A stretch of 64,000 nt of DNA, taken from DATJLY01 sp963729295 (GTDB lineage: Bacteria > Pseudomonadota > Alphaproteobacteria > ATCC43930 > CGMCC-115725). The notes beneath the pieces are model-generated. The model saw nothing but the letters and a program-made list of their open reading frames with translations, searched no databases and was not told the DNA's origin. Location of the stretch: the NCBI GenBank assembly GCA_963729295.1, contig CAVSNJ010000004.1, positions 307,488-371,487 of the forward strand, in the 5' to 3' direction. Of the stretch, positions 25,353 through 33,140 are shown in pieces. The translations under genes and the position numbers were made by a program. Numbering within the stretch: the first letter of the stretch is position 1; every line of letters begins with the position of its first letter.

Positions 25353-26906
25353 ATGAGCACGACGAGCGCCGACCTTTCGCATCTGCGCCACGAGTTGCGC
25401 ACGCCGCTCAATCACATTATCGGCTTCAGCGAGATGATGCTCGAGGAAGCGGACGATGCGAGGTCGGGCGCCCTCGTCGCCGAGCTGCGTCCCGTGCTCG
25501 AGGAGGGGCGGCAGTTTTTGGGCCTTCTCAACGCCTATCTCGCCCGCACCGCGGCGGACGGCAAGATCGATCCCGCGCGCATGGAGGCGGAGCTCGGCGA
25601 CCCGCTGCACCGGGTCATGGCGGCGTGCGATGCGTTGAAGGAGCGCGCGGGCGCTCTCGGCGCATCGGTGGAGGCCGACGCGGTCGAGCGGATCTGGCTC
25701 GCCGCGCGCCGCCTTGCCGCATTGATCCTCGCCGACGCGCGCGCGGACGAAGCGGCGCCCGAGCCGGCGGCGAAGGCAGCGGCACAGACGGCGCGTGGCA
25801 CCATCCTCGTCGTCGACGACAACGAGGGCAATCGCGAGATCCTGTCGCGACGGCTCGTCCGCGAGGGATATGCGGTCGTGAGCGCCGATGACGGCAGCGG
25901 CGCGCTCGAGATCATGCGCGCGCGCGCCGTCGATCTCGTGCTGCTCGACGTCATGATGCCGGTGATGGACGGCTACGAGACGCTGAAGCGCATCAAGGAG
26001 GACGAGGAGCTGCGCGCGATCCCGGTGCTGATGATCTCGGCGCTCGACGAGCTCGACAGCGTCATCCGCTGCATCGAATTGGGCGCCGAGGATTATCTGC
26101 CGAAGCCCTTCAACCCCGTGCTGCTCAACGCGCGGATCGGCGCGTGCCTCGAGAAGAAACGCCTGCGCGACCAAGAGGTGCGCCAAGCACGGGAGCTTGC
26201 CGAGTGGAACCGCACGCTCGAGCGGCGGGTCGAGGAACAGGTGGCGCAACTCGACCGGCTCGGGCGATTGAAACGCTTCTTCTCGCCGGCGCTCGCCGAG
26301 ATGATCGTGACGGGCGGCGCCGACGACCCGCTCCAGACGCACCGGCGCGAGATCACCGTCGTCTTCCTCGATCTGCGCGGCTTCACCACCTTTGCCGAAC
26401 AAGCCGAGCCCGAGGAGGTGATGCGCATCCTACGCGACTATCACGCGGCGATGGGCGAACTCATCCTGGCGCACGAGGGAACGCTCGAGCGCTTCACCGG
26501 CGACGGCATGATGATCTTCTTCAACGACCCGGTGCGGATGCCGAACCCGTCCGAACGCGCCGTGCGCATGGCGCTTGCGATGCGCGACCGCGTGATCGAA
26601 CTATGCGCCACGTGGCGTAAACTCGGCTTCGACTTGGCGCTCGGCATCGGCATCGCAAAGGGCTACGCCACAATCGGCGCGATCGGCTTCGAGGGGCGCT
26701 GGGACTATGGCGCGATCGGCACCGTCACCAATCTCGCGGCGCGGCTTTGTGGCGAGGCGAAGGGGGGCCAGATCCTGGTGGCGCCGCGCGTCATGGTGGA
26801 GGTGGAGGAGATCGCGCAGGCCGAGGAGATCGGCGAGCTTGCCTTGAAAGGCCTGAGCCGCACCGTCCGAACCTTTAACATCGTCCACCTGAAGCAGCCG
26901 GGTTAG
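25353..26906 (+). CDS. HisKA - receiver - class III adenylate cyclase
   Basis: This 517-residue signalling protein starts with a dimerisation/phosphoacceptor helix containing an H-box (LRHELRTPLNHIIG, H13) but no kinase ATPase domain. A receiver follows (ILVVDDNEGN, D199 in LLDVMMPVMDGYE, K251 in PKPFNP), then a coiled coil (about 270-305) and a class III cyclase (VVFLDLRGFT and FTGDGMMIFFND supply the metal aspartates; NLAARLCGEAKGGQ the later motif). The start at 25353 gives MSTTSADLSHLRHE; the upstream in-frame ATG at 25314 lacks a ribosome site. Divergence from the hybrid kinase 75 bases away points to phosphorylation-controlled cAMP synthesis. Confidence 0.85.
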   Translation: MSTTSADLSHLRHELRTPLNHIIGFSEMMLEEADDARSGALVAELRPVLEEGRQFLGLLNAYLARTAADGKIDPARMEAELGDPLHRVMAACDALKERAGALGASVEADAVERIWLAARRLAALILADARADEAAPEPAAKAAAQTARGTILVVDDNEGNREILSRRLVREGYAVVSADDGSGALEIMRARAVDLVLLDVMMPVMDGYETLKRIKEDEELRAIPVLMISALDELDSVIRCIELGAEDYLPKPFNPVLLNARIGACLEKKRLRDQEVRQARELAEWNRTLERRVEEQVAQLDRLGRLKRFFSPALAEMIVTGGADDPLQTHRREITVVFLDLRGFTTFAEQAEPEEVMRILRDYHAAMGELILAHEGTLERFTGDGMMIFFNDPVRMPNPSERAVRMALAMRDRVIELCATWRKLGFDLALGIGIAKGYATIGAIGFEGRWDYGAIGTVTNLAARLCGEAKGGQILVAPRVMVEVEEIAQAEEIGELALKGLSRTVRTFNIVHLKQPG

Positions 26907-26960
26907 GAAACTCTGCTCGGCAGAAGGATAACTGACGCGGGGCGGGATTTTACACTCGGC

Positions 26961-27085
26961 ATGCAAGCGCTGAAGCGCCTGGCGCAACCCGACGACATCG
27001 GTGGCGTCGTGGCGTTTCTTGCCTCGACGACGCCCGTTGGATCACCGGCGCCACCGTCCATGTCGATGGCGGCTCGAAGGTTTAG
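26961..27085 (+). pseudogene. short-chain dehydrogenase 3' fragment
   Basis: The frame at 26961 reads MQALKRLAQPDDIGGVVAFLAS and then, after a one-base slip near 27021, continues as DARWITGATVHVDGGSKV and TAG at 27083-27085. This is the C-terminal end of an SDR-family oxidoreductase (the PLKRxxQPxDIA...ITGxxxxVDGG region). The Rossmann core and the YxxxK catalytic residues are absent. The stump lies between the cyclase gene and a dispersed repeat copy. Confidence 0.75.
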
Positions 27086-27123
27086 GCGTCTGAGCAAACG
27101 CGCATGCAACCGGTTCTGTTCTT

Positions 27124-27240
27124 AGCACGAATGCGAAGCGGCGCCGTGCCCGCTTCGCTGCCGCTTTTGGTGCATCTTCGGACATAACGAGCACAGCGCA
27201 GGACTGGTGCTGTTGACCCGAAACGGACACTCTTCCGATG
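27124..27240. repeat. dispersed repeat copy
   Basis: AGCACGAATGCGAAGCGGCG, then CTGCCGCTTTTGGTGCATC, TCGGACATAACGAGC and GGTGCTGTTGACCCGAAACG follow in the same order and spacing as the copy at 20720-20815. The end GACCCGAAACGGACAC also resembles 16600 (GACCCGAACCGGACAT) and 31013 (GACCCGGAACGGACAT). Confidence 0.65.
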
Positions 27241-27300
27241 CGGCGCGCTCGTTGAACATGCTCTGCAACGTCTCGCCCTCGGTAACGATCCACATCTATG

Positions 27301-27370
27301 TTTCGATATTGCTCGAAAAGTCGTTGACAGGCCGCCACCGCTCGGATAATTTCGATATTCGTTGGAATAT
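27301..27370 (+). promoter_or_regulatory. arsR promoter flanked by two inverted-repeat operators
   Basis: TTGACA at 27324-27329 is followed by GATAAT (27345-27350; 15-base spacer) or TAATTT (27347-27352; 17-base spacer). Upstream, TTTCGA and TCGAAA form a perfect inverted repeat at 27301-27318 around a 6-base spacer. Downstream, ATATTC and GAATAT form another at 27355-27370 around GTTG. The decamer TTTCGATATT occurs in both. The layout, one site on each side of the promoter, fits repression by the ArsR protein. Confidence 0.65.
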
Positions 27371-27382
27371 GGAGACGTCGCG

Positions 27383-27739
27383 ATGAAGGCGCCGCAAGCC
27401 ATCGCCGCATTGGGGGCGCTCGCCCATGAAACCCGGCTCGAAGTGTTTCGCCTCCTCGTGCAGCGCGGCCCGGACGGGCTGTCGGCCGGCACGATCGCGC
27501 AGACCCTCAAGCTGCCGCCCTCGTCGCTGACCTTCCACCTGCAACAGCTCACTCACGCCGGCCTCATTACGCAACGCCGGCTCAGCCGGCAGCTTTTCTA
27601 CGCGGCCGACTTCGCGGCGATGAACGCCGTCGTGGGCTACCTCACCGAGAATTGCTGCGGCGGCGGTGCGGCGTGCGGACCGGTCTGTCGCCCGGAGAAG
27701 ACCGGCAAAGCCATCGCGACCAAAAGGAGGTCGGCATGA
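27383..27739 (+). CDS. arsR: ArsR-family arsenite-responsive repressor
   Basis: This 118-residue winged-helix repressor opens with ALGALAHETRLEVFRLLVQRG and has the recognition helix PPSSLTFHLQQLTHAGLI. The inducer site is not the helix-3 CVC type; instead C91, C92 and C98 (ENCCGGGAACG) have the i, i+1, i+7 spacing of the Acidithiobacillus ferrooxidans ArsR As(III) site, with another cysteine at 102. The ATG at 27383 follows GGAGA. The stop overlaps the start of arsI (ATGA). It heads arsR-arsI-arsC-aqpS and should be released from its two operators by As(III) or methylarsenite. Confidence 0.9.
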   Translation: MKAPQAIAALGALAHETRLEVFRLLVQRGPDGLSAGTIAQTLKLPPSSLTFHLQQLTHAGLITQRRLSRQLFYAADFAAMNAVVGYLTENCCGGGAACGPVCRPEKTGKAIATKRRSA

Positions 27740-28242
27740 AGCGCCTGCACGTGCATTTGGGCGTCGACGACCTGGCGGCGTCGATCCGCTTCTACTCGAC
27801 GTTGTTCGCAGCCGAGCCGACCGTGCGCAAGCCCGACTATGCCAAATGGATGCTCGACGACCCGCGCGTCAATTTTGCGATCTCGCACGGGCGCGGGGAA
27901 ACCGGCATCCATCACCTTGGCATTCAGGTCGAGGATCAGAATGAATTGGCCGAAGTGTACGATCGCCTGAAGGCCGCCGACGCGCCGATGCTCGAGGAAG
28001 GGGCGATCGTCTGTTGCTACGCGCAATCGGAAAAGTCGTGGATCGCCGACCCGCAAGGGCTCGCGTGGGAGACCTTCCTCACGCACGGGGAGAGCACCGT
28101 CTATGGCGGCAACGCACCGGTGATCGGCAGCAACCCAGGCGACCCGCCGAAGCCCGCCGGCGCGGCAGCGGGCTGTTGCACGCCGGCGCTCGCACCCGCG
28201 CCAAAATCCGCGTGCGTCTGCGGCATTGCGGCCGCCGAGTAA
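27736..28242 (+). CDS. arsI: ArsI-type C-As lyase (vicinal oxygen chelate fold)
   Basis: This 168-residue protein is of the glyoxalase/dioxygenase fold. The residues expected for ArsI, which splits the carbon-arsenic bond of methylarsenite using Fe(II) and oxygen, are present: metal ligands H5, H59 and E112, and an adjacent cysteine pair C93-C94 (IVCCYAQ) to hold the arsenic. The spacing matches the known H5/H62/C96-C97/E115 pattern with a uniform 3-residue shift. Beyond residue 125 is a cysteine-rich tail (GCCTP, SACVCG) that may help bind arsenic. AAAGGAGG precedes the ATG. The related CadI family is the alternative name. Confidence 0.8.
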   Translation: MKRLHVHLGVDDLAASIRFYSTLFAAEPTVRKPDYAKWMLDDPRVNFAISHGRGETGIHHLGIQVEDQNELAEVYDRLKAADAPMLEEGAIVCCYAQSEKSWIADPQGLAWETFLTHGESTVYGGNAPVIGSNPGDPPKPAGAAAGCCTPALAPAPKSACVCGIAAAE

Positions 28243-28247
28243 TCGCT

Positions 28248-28757
28248 GTGGCCGAACGCAGCTACACCGCGCTCTTTCTCTGTACCGGCAACTCGGCGCG
28301 GTCGATCTTCGGCGAAGTCATCCTGAATCAGCTCGGCCGTGGCCGCTTTCGCGCCTACTCGGCGGGGAGCCACCCACGCGGAAAGGTCCATCCGCGAACT
28401 CTTGCGCTGCTCAAGCAACTCCATTTTTCGACCGATGGCCTGCGCTCCAAAAGCTGGGACGAGTTTGCGCAGCCGGGCGCGCCTCGGCTCGATTTCGTAG
28501 TCACGGTCTGCGACAACGCCGCCAACGAAGTCTGCCCCATCTGGCCCGGCCAGCCGATGACCGCGCATTGGGGCGTTCCCGATCCGGCCGCCGTGGAGGG
28601 GACCGACGAGAAAGTGTCGCGCGCCTTTTCGGATGCGTTCATGATGCTCAACCGGCGCATCTCCATCTTCGTGAGTCTGCCGCTCGAAAAGCTCGATCGG
28701 CTCTCGTTGCAAGGACGGCTCGACGAGATCGGCAAGACCGGTCCCGAGCCGGCATGA
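28248..28757 (+). CDS. arsC: arsenate reductase, low-molecular-weight phosphatase type
   Basis: The 169-residue enzyme reduces arsenate to arsenite. The phosphatase-like loop is FLCTGNSARS (CX5R with the nucleophilic cysteine), followed by YSAGSHPRGKVHP, LRSKSWDEF and FVVTVCDNAANEVCP, which hold the further cysteines, and HWGVPDPA. It begins at a GTG (28248), 5 bases after the arsI stop; no nearer ATG fits the family N-terminus. Its stop overlaps the aqpS ATG. The length is slightly above the 140 residues of thioredoxin-linked ArsC because of a C-terminal helix, as in rhizobial versions. Confidence 0.9.
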   Translation: MAERSYTALFLCTGNSARSIFGEVILNQLGRGRFRAYSAGSHPRGKVHPRTLALLKQLHFSTDGLRSKSWDEFAQPGAPRLDFVVTVCDNAANEVCPIWPGQPMTAHWGVPDPAAVEGTDEKVSRAFSDAFMMLNRRISIFVSLPLEKLDRLSLQGRLDEIGKTGPEPA

Positions 28758-29437
28758 TGCACGCCGCTCTCATGCGGCGCGCGGTCGCGGAAGCGATCGG
28801 GACGGCGCTGTTGCTGGTGGCGGTGGTCGGCTCCGGCATCATGGCCGAGCGCCTTGCGGGCGGGAACATCGCGATCGCGTTGCTTGCGAACGCGATCGCC
28901 ACGGGTGGCGCGCTCGTCGCCTTGATCCTGACGTTCGCGCCTGTTTCGGGCGCGCATTTCAACCCCGTCGTCACGCTCGCCTTTGCGAGCCGCGGCAAGC
29001 TACGCGCCCGAATGGCGCTCGTCTACATCGTGTCGCAGATCGTCGGCGCCGTTGCCGGCGTGTGGCTCGCACATCTGATGTTCGGCCTGCCGATCCTGCA
29101 AGCGTCGTCGCACGCGCGCGGTACGTTCGGCGAGGTGATGGGCGAGCTCGTCGCGACCTTCGGGCTGATCGGTCTCGTCCTCAGCGCAAGCCGGCATGCG
29201 CCGGCGGCCGTCCCCTATGGCGTCGCGGCCTATATCACCGGCGCCTACTGGTTCACCTCTTCCACGTCATTCGCCAATCCGGCTGTCACCTTCGCGCGCT
29301 CGCTCACCGACACGTTCGCCGGCATCGAGCCGCGCCATGTGCTTGCCTTCATTCTCGCGGAGCTGGTCGGCGGCGCGGCCGCGACCGGGTTATTCGCATG
29401 GTTGCTCGACAATGAGATCACGGTCCGCGACCCGTAA
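28754..29437 (+). CDS. aqpS: aquaglyceroporin for arsenite exit (AqpS-like)
   Basis: A 227-residue membrane channel of the MIP family with six helices and two half-helices marked by HFNPVVT (NPV in place of the first NPA) and FANPAVT. In Sinorhizobium meliloti an aquaporin in the ars operon lets arsenite, made by ArsC from arsenate, leave down its gradient; the same gene order here implies the same role. No ArsB or Acr3 pump is encoded in the operon. The ATG overlaps the arsC stop (ATGA). It is the last gene of the operon. Confidence 0.88.
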   Translation: MMHAALMRRAVAEAIGTALLLVAVVGSGIMAERLAGGNIAIALLANAIATGGALVALILTFAPVSGAHFNPVVTLAFASRGKLRARMALVYIVSQIVGAVAGVWLAHLMFGLPILQASSHARGTFGEVMGELVATFGLIGLVLSASRHAPAAVPYGVAAYITGAYWFTSSTSFANPAVTFARSLTDTFAGIEPRHVLAFILAELVGGAAATGLFAWLLDNEITVRDP

Positions 29438-29672
29438 TCACCCTCCCAATGTCCGCTCTTGGCAGATTCTGTTGGAAAACTCCGCAAGCAGGTTCTACTC
29501 GCAATTTCCGGTCGCGCCCGACCCTGCAGGCGCATCTATGATTATCTGACTGTGTCGATTGACTCATTGTTGCGTGACGACGGCCTTGAAGAGCGCAGAC
29601 TTGACGGACCACCCGGTCCCCGAGCTCGCGTATTCGCCGATGTTTCTTTCCGCCGTCTCCGGGCCATTCCTA

Positions 29673-30659
29673 CTAGCCCGCGGGCTGCGGCAGGAATTTT
29701 TCCGTGTAGAGCCCGTTCATATCGGGCGCGGTGGGCAGCAGCCCCATTTCGACGAAGGAGCGGCGCAGCACCGCCAGCGGCTTCGCTTCGAACCGCCCGG
29801 TCTCCGAGAAAGCCGGCATCGTCGTGTCGTAGTCGGTGGCGACGATGTCGGCCGGCTCGTGCATCGTCGCGGCGGCGATACGGACCGTGTCGTCCTTGTG
29901 CTTGCGCATATAAGCGATGGTGTCGAACCAGCCGGCGAGAAAACGGCGCAGCTCGTCAGGGTGTTGCTTGATGAAATCGGTGCGCGCGAAGGCTGCATGG
30001 GTGATGAAGTCTGGCGCGACCTTGTCGAAATGCAGCAGAATCCGGCCGAGCCCCTCGTGCTCGATCATGGTTCCGCCGATGAAGTCGATCGCCATACCGT
30101 CGGTCTGCTCGGTGCGCAGCATTGCAATCTGCGCCTGCCGCGCGCCCAAGGGGACGGTGATGATGCCCTGAGGTCCCCATCCTTGCTGGCGCGACAATTC
30201 ATGCACCAGCCACTCGGTCAAGGATGCGACGGTCGAGACGCTGATCCGCTTGCCCTTCAAGTCCGTCGGGCCGTTGAGCCCTGGTTCCTTGCGCGTGAAG
30301 AGGACAAGATCAGCCGGCGGCCCCATCAAGGCCGCGACGCCGAGGTCGGGCGCGCCCTTCGCGACGTAGGAGAGCTCGACCCCAGAGCCGAGGCCGATAT
30401 CGATCGCATCGGCGGCGAGCGCCTGCTGATATTTGGAGCTGCCGTTGAAGTCGAACTCCTGGATCTCGATTCCGTGTCTTTTGAAGATGCCCTCGGCCAT
30501 GCCGACATCGACAGGCACGAAGTCGAAGACACCGGCGAACCCCTTGCCGACGCGAACCACGGCGTCGGCCTGCGCCCGAGGCGCACCCGCGGCGAAAAAC
30601 ACCAGCGCAGCGGCAGCGAAGATCGCGCGAACGGTGCCAAAGTCCATCCTTGAAGCCAT
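29673..30659 (-). CDS. ABC transporter solute-binding protein (NitT/TauT, NMT1-like)
   Basis: The 328-residue product has a signal peptide (AIFAAAALVFFAAGAPRAQA) and the NMT1/SsuA-like pattern: GMAEGIFKRHGIEIQEFDF, KYQQALAADAIDIGLGSG, DLKGKRISVST and an elongated second lobe. Binding proteins of this group deliver sulfonates, thiamine precursors or aromatic acids. GGAGGGAGGATC lies just before the ATG at 30659, which settles the start; an upstream in-frame ATG at 30812 is unsupported. No permease or ATPase gene is next to it. It is transcribed away from the dioxygenase operon that follows. Confidence 0.82.
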   Translation of the reverse strand: MASRMDFGTVRAIFAAAALVFFAAGAPRAQADAVVRVGKGFAGVFDFVPVDVGMAEGIFKRHGIEIQEFDFNGSSKYQQALAADAIDIGLGSGVELSYVAKGAPDLGVAALMGPPADLVLFTRKEPGLNGPTDLKGKRISVSTVASLTEWLVHELSRQQGWGPQGIITVPLGARQAQIAMLRTEQTDGMAIDFIGGTMIEHEGLGRILLHFDKVAPDFITHAAFARTDFIKQHPDELRRFLAGWFDTIAYMRKHKDDTVRIAAATMHEPADIVATDYDTTMPAFSETGRFEAKPLAVLRRSFVEMGLLPTAPDMNGLYTEKFLPQPAG

Positions 30660-31233
30660 CACGATCCTCCCTCCTCTCTTGTGTCTACCAGTAGAGGTGC
30701 CGGTCTTGCGGCCCCAGCATAACCGCAGCCCCCGATCCTTCCACTCGTTCCGCCTGCGGCGCCCTTTGCCTTGAATTTCCGCGGCAGGCCGACGCCCCAG
30801 GAAATCCCTCACGGTCGTCTATGCTCTTGTCCCCGGCCGCTGAGCGGCTGACGACGTGTTCAGTGCCACGGCTGCGCGAATGGAAGCCGTGGCCGAAAGC
30901 CGACTGTCTTCTGGTCGCAACACACGGGGAAGCGGACACACACTACCAAATCTGCGTCGGGAAGCTCCCGACCCATTGCTGCCGTTCACCGAACGATTGC
31001 CGAACGGCGTGACCTGACCCGGAACGGACATCGCCCTTTTTGAATTAGCAGGCAGCTGACCCTTGATCGGTCAACGCTAAGGTGCGTCAAAGGATCGCTG
31101 AGCGAGCCGCACTGCGGTAAAGCCGATCTCGCGAAGGGTTCGACGCGTTCGTGTCGCGCCCGGTTCATTGCCGGGCTTTCGGTCTTGCCGTATAATTCTT
31201 CGTGGCACCTCTCACTGTGGAAAGTGTTCTCTC
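30660..31233. other. divergent intergenic region with repeat remnants
   Basis: No gene is supported. The middle (about 30890-31035) holds repeat-family remnants: GGGAAGCGGACACACAC near 30928 and GACCTGACCCGGAACGGACA near 31010. The right end carries a promoter for the dioxygenase operon (separate entry). Confidence 0.5.
31168..31196 (+). promoter_or_regulatory. sigma-70-type promoter of the dioxygenase operon
   Basis: TTGCCG (31168-31173, four of six consensus bases) is followed after 17 bases by a perfect TATAAT (31191-31196). The predicted transcript starts near 31203, about 30 bases ahead of the dioxygenase alpha ATG at 31234. No operator palindrome is obvious around it. Confidence 0.6.
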
Positions 31234-32586
31234 ATGCGTGCCCTCACGGATCTCGTCGATCGCGGCGGTTTGATAAGCAACGCCATCTTCGCTCCCGAGA
31301 TTCATCAGAAAGAACTCGAACGCGTCTTCGCGCGCTGCTGGCTCTTCCTCGGCCACGACTCGATGATTCCGGCGGTGCACGACTATTTCACGGGCATGAT
31401 GGGCATCGATCCCGTCATCGTACAGCGCGATGCTGCGGGCAAGATTCGCGTCTATCTCAACAAATGCCGGCACCGCGGCAACGAAGTATGCGTTTACGAT
31501 GCCGGCAACGCCAACTCCTTCACCTGCGCCTTTCACGGCTGGACTTACAGCGACGGCAAGCTCATCGGCGTGCCCTCGGCGCGCGAGGCCTATCGTGGCG
31601 AAATCGATTTGGGTCGCTGGGGCCTCATCGAGGCTCCGCGCGTCGCCACGTTGGGCGGCCTGATCTTCGCGTGCTGGGATCCGGGCGCAAGCTCGCTCGA
31701 CGAATACCTCGGCGACGCGAAATGGTATCTCGAAAATTTCCTTTTACGCGAGGACATGGGCGGCATCGAATTCGTGCCTGGCGCACAGAAATACATGATG
31801 CCGATCAACTGGAAGCTCTTGGCCGAGAATTTCTCCGGCGACGATTATCACTTCGCCAGCACCCACGCCTCTCTGATCCAAACGCTCGCGCGATCAAACG
31901 ACCGGCGGGTGGGCTATGGCCCCGGTCAGCAGGACAAGGCGCAAGGGAAGGACTACGAGTTTTCCGTCGCGGCAAACCATAAGAATGGCCCGCCGCACGG
32001 CTTTCTCAGCCTAAAGCTCGGCGCCACATTCTTCGAACACGATCGGCTGCACGCGCAAACCATGGGACCTGAGGTAGTCGAGTGGATCGACGAGCGTCAG
32101 CGCCGTCTCGAAGAGCGGCTCAAGCGGTATGAGTGCAAGCCTTACAGTTTCCACACCGGTAACATTTTTCCGAATTTCGCGCTCATCGGCATCGGCACGG
32201 CGTTTTATGGCAAGGGACTGATCCTCCATCATCCTGCGGGGCCCGAGCAGACCGAGGTCTGGATGTGGTGCGCCGTCGAAAAGAGCGCGCCGCAGGCGGT
32301 AAAGGACGCGCAGAAATTCATGCTCATGCAGCGTCAGGCAGCGGCCGGGATGGTCGCACCCGACGACCACGAAATCTTCCAGCGAATTGCGCGCAACCTG
32401 CGCTCTCCGATCGGCCGCAGCAACGACTTCCATTATGCGATGGCGGTGGGACACGAGGACGAGGATGTGCGGCCGCCCGAGGCGCGCCGCGGCGAACAAT
32501 GGCCGGGCCGCATCCTGGCGAAGACTTCGGAGGCTTCGCAACGCGACTTCTATCGCTATTGGGCGAAACTGATGGATGCTGCGTGA
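31234..32586 (+). CDS. aromatic ring-hydroxylating dioxygenase, alpha subunit
   Basis: This 450-residue catalytic subunit adds both oxygen atoms to an aromatic ring to give a cis-dihydrodiol. The Rieske cluster ligands are C78, H80, C98 and H101 (NKCRHRG and CAFHGW). The mononuclear iron site is in LLAENFSGDDYHFASTH, with H206 and H211, and an aspartate in the distal APDDHEIF stretch. The ATG at 31234 (after GGAAAG) gives MRALTDLVDRGGL, the family start; the upstream in-frame extension is unsupported. The beta subunit, a dihydrodiol dehydrogenase and an extradiol dioxygenase follow, but no ferredoxin reductase does. A substrate such as phthalate or a related acid is inferred from the neighbours. 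Confidence 0.9.
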   Translation: MRALTDLVDRGGLISNAIFAPEIHQKELERVFARCWLFLGHDSMIPAVHDYFTGMMGIDPVIVQRDAAGKIRVYLNKCRHRGNEVCVYDAGNANSFTCAFHGWTYSDGKLIGVPSAREAYRGEIDLGRWGLIEAPRVATLGGLIFACWDPGASSLDEYLGDAKWYLENFLLREDMGGIEFVPGAQKYMMPINWKLLAENFSGDDYHFASTHASLIQTLARSNDRRVGYGPGQQDKAQGKDYEFSVAANHKNGPPHGFLSLKLGATFFEHDRLHAQTMGPEVVEWIDERQRRLEERLKRYECKPYSFHTGNIFPNFALIGIGTAFYGKGLILHHPAGPEQTEVWMWCAVEKSAPQAVKDAQKFMLMQRQAAAGMVAPDDHEIFQRIARNLRSPIGRSNDFHYAMAVGHEDEDVRPPEARRGEQWPGRILAKTSEASQRDFYRYWAKLMDAA

Positions 32587-32587
32587 A

Positions 32588-33103
32588 ATGGCGGAGGTTT
32601 CGCTCGAGCTCTATTTCGAGGTGCAGAATTTTCTCATTCGCGAAGCGAACCTGCTCGATGAGGGGCGCTTCCACGAATGGCTAGATTTGCTGACCGACAA
32701 TTCGCGCTACGTCATGCCAGTGCGGCGCAACGTCGAGCCTCGGCCGAACACTCCGGCCGAAGCGGGCGCCGAAGCGACGTTCTCGCTCTATGACGACGAC
32801 AAGCAGTCCTTGACGATGCGCATCAGGCGCATCGAAACCGGCATTGCCCATGCCGAGGTTCCCCGCTCGACGGTGCAACGTCTCATCTCGAACATCAGGC
32901 TCGAACCGGACACGAATTCGCGCGAACTCGTCGCGCACTCGAGCTTTCTTGTCTACCAGGAGCGGCGGGGGCGTTACGCCGCGACTTTCGTCGGCAAGCG
33001 TACCGACCGGCTTCGGCGCGAGAAGGGCGCATGGAAAATCGCGCATCGGCATGTTCAGCTCGCGCAGACCATTCTTCCCGCGACAATCTCGATCCTGTTC
33101 TAG
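32588..33103 (+). CDS. aromatic ring-hydroxylating dioxygenase, beta subunit
   Basis: The 171-residue small subunit of the dioxygenase has the NTF2-like fold: VSLELYFEVQNFLIREANLLDEGRFHEWLDLLTDNSRYVMPVR is the usual opening, with DDDKQSLTMRI, STVQRLISNI and the ending WKIAHRHVQLAQTIL. It stabilises the alpha3-beta3 complex and has no cofactor. The start is placed at ATG 32588, one base after the alpha stop; an earlier ATG at 32576 lies inside the alpha gene. Confidence 0.88.
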   Translation: MAEVSLELYFEVQNFLIREANLLDEGRFHEWLDLLTDNSRYVMPVRRNVEPRPNTPAEAGAEATFSLYDDDKQSLTMRIRRIETGIAHAEVPRSTVQRLISNIRLEPDTNSRELVAHSSFLVYQERRGRYAATFVGKRTDRLRREKGAWKIAHRHVQLAQTILPATISILF

Positions 33104-33140
33104 CGCCGTGCAAGCCGGCGTCATCGGAGGTGGGGGTACG

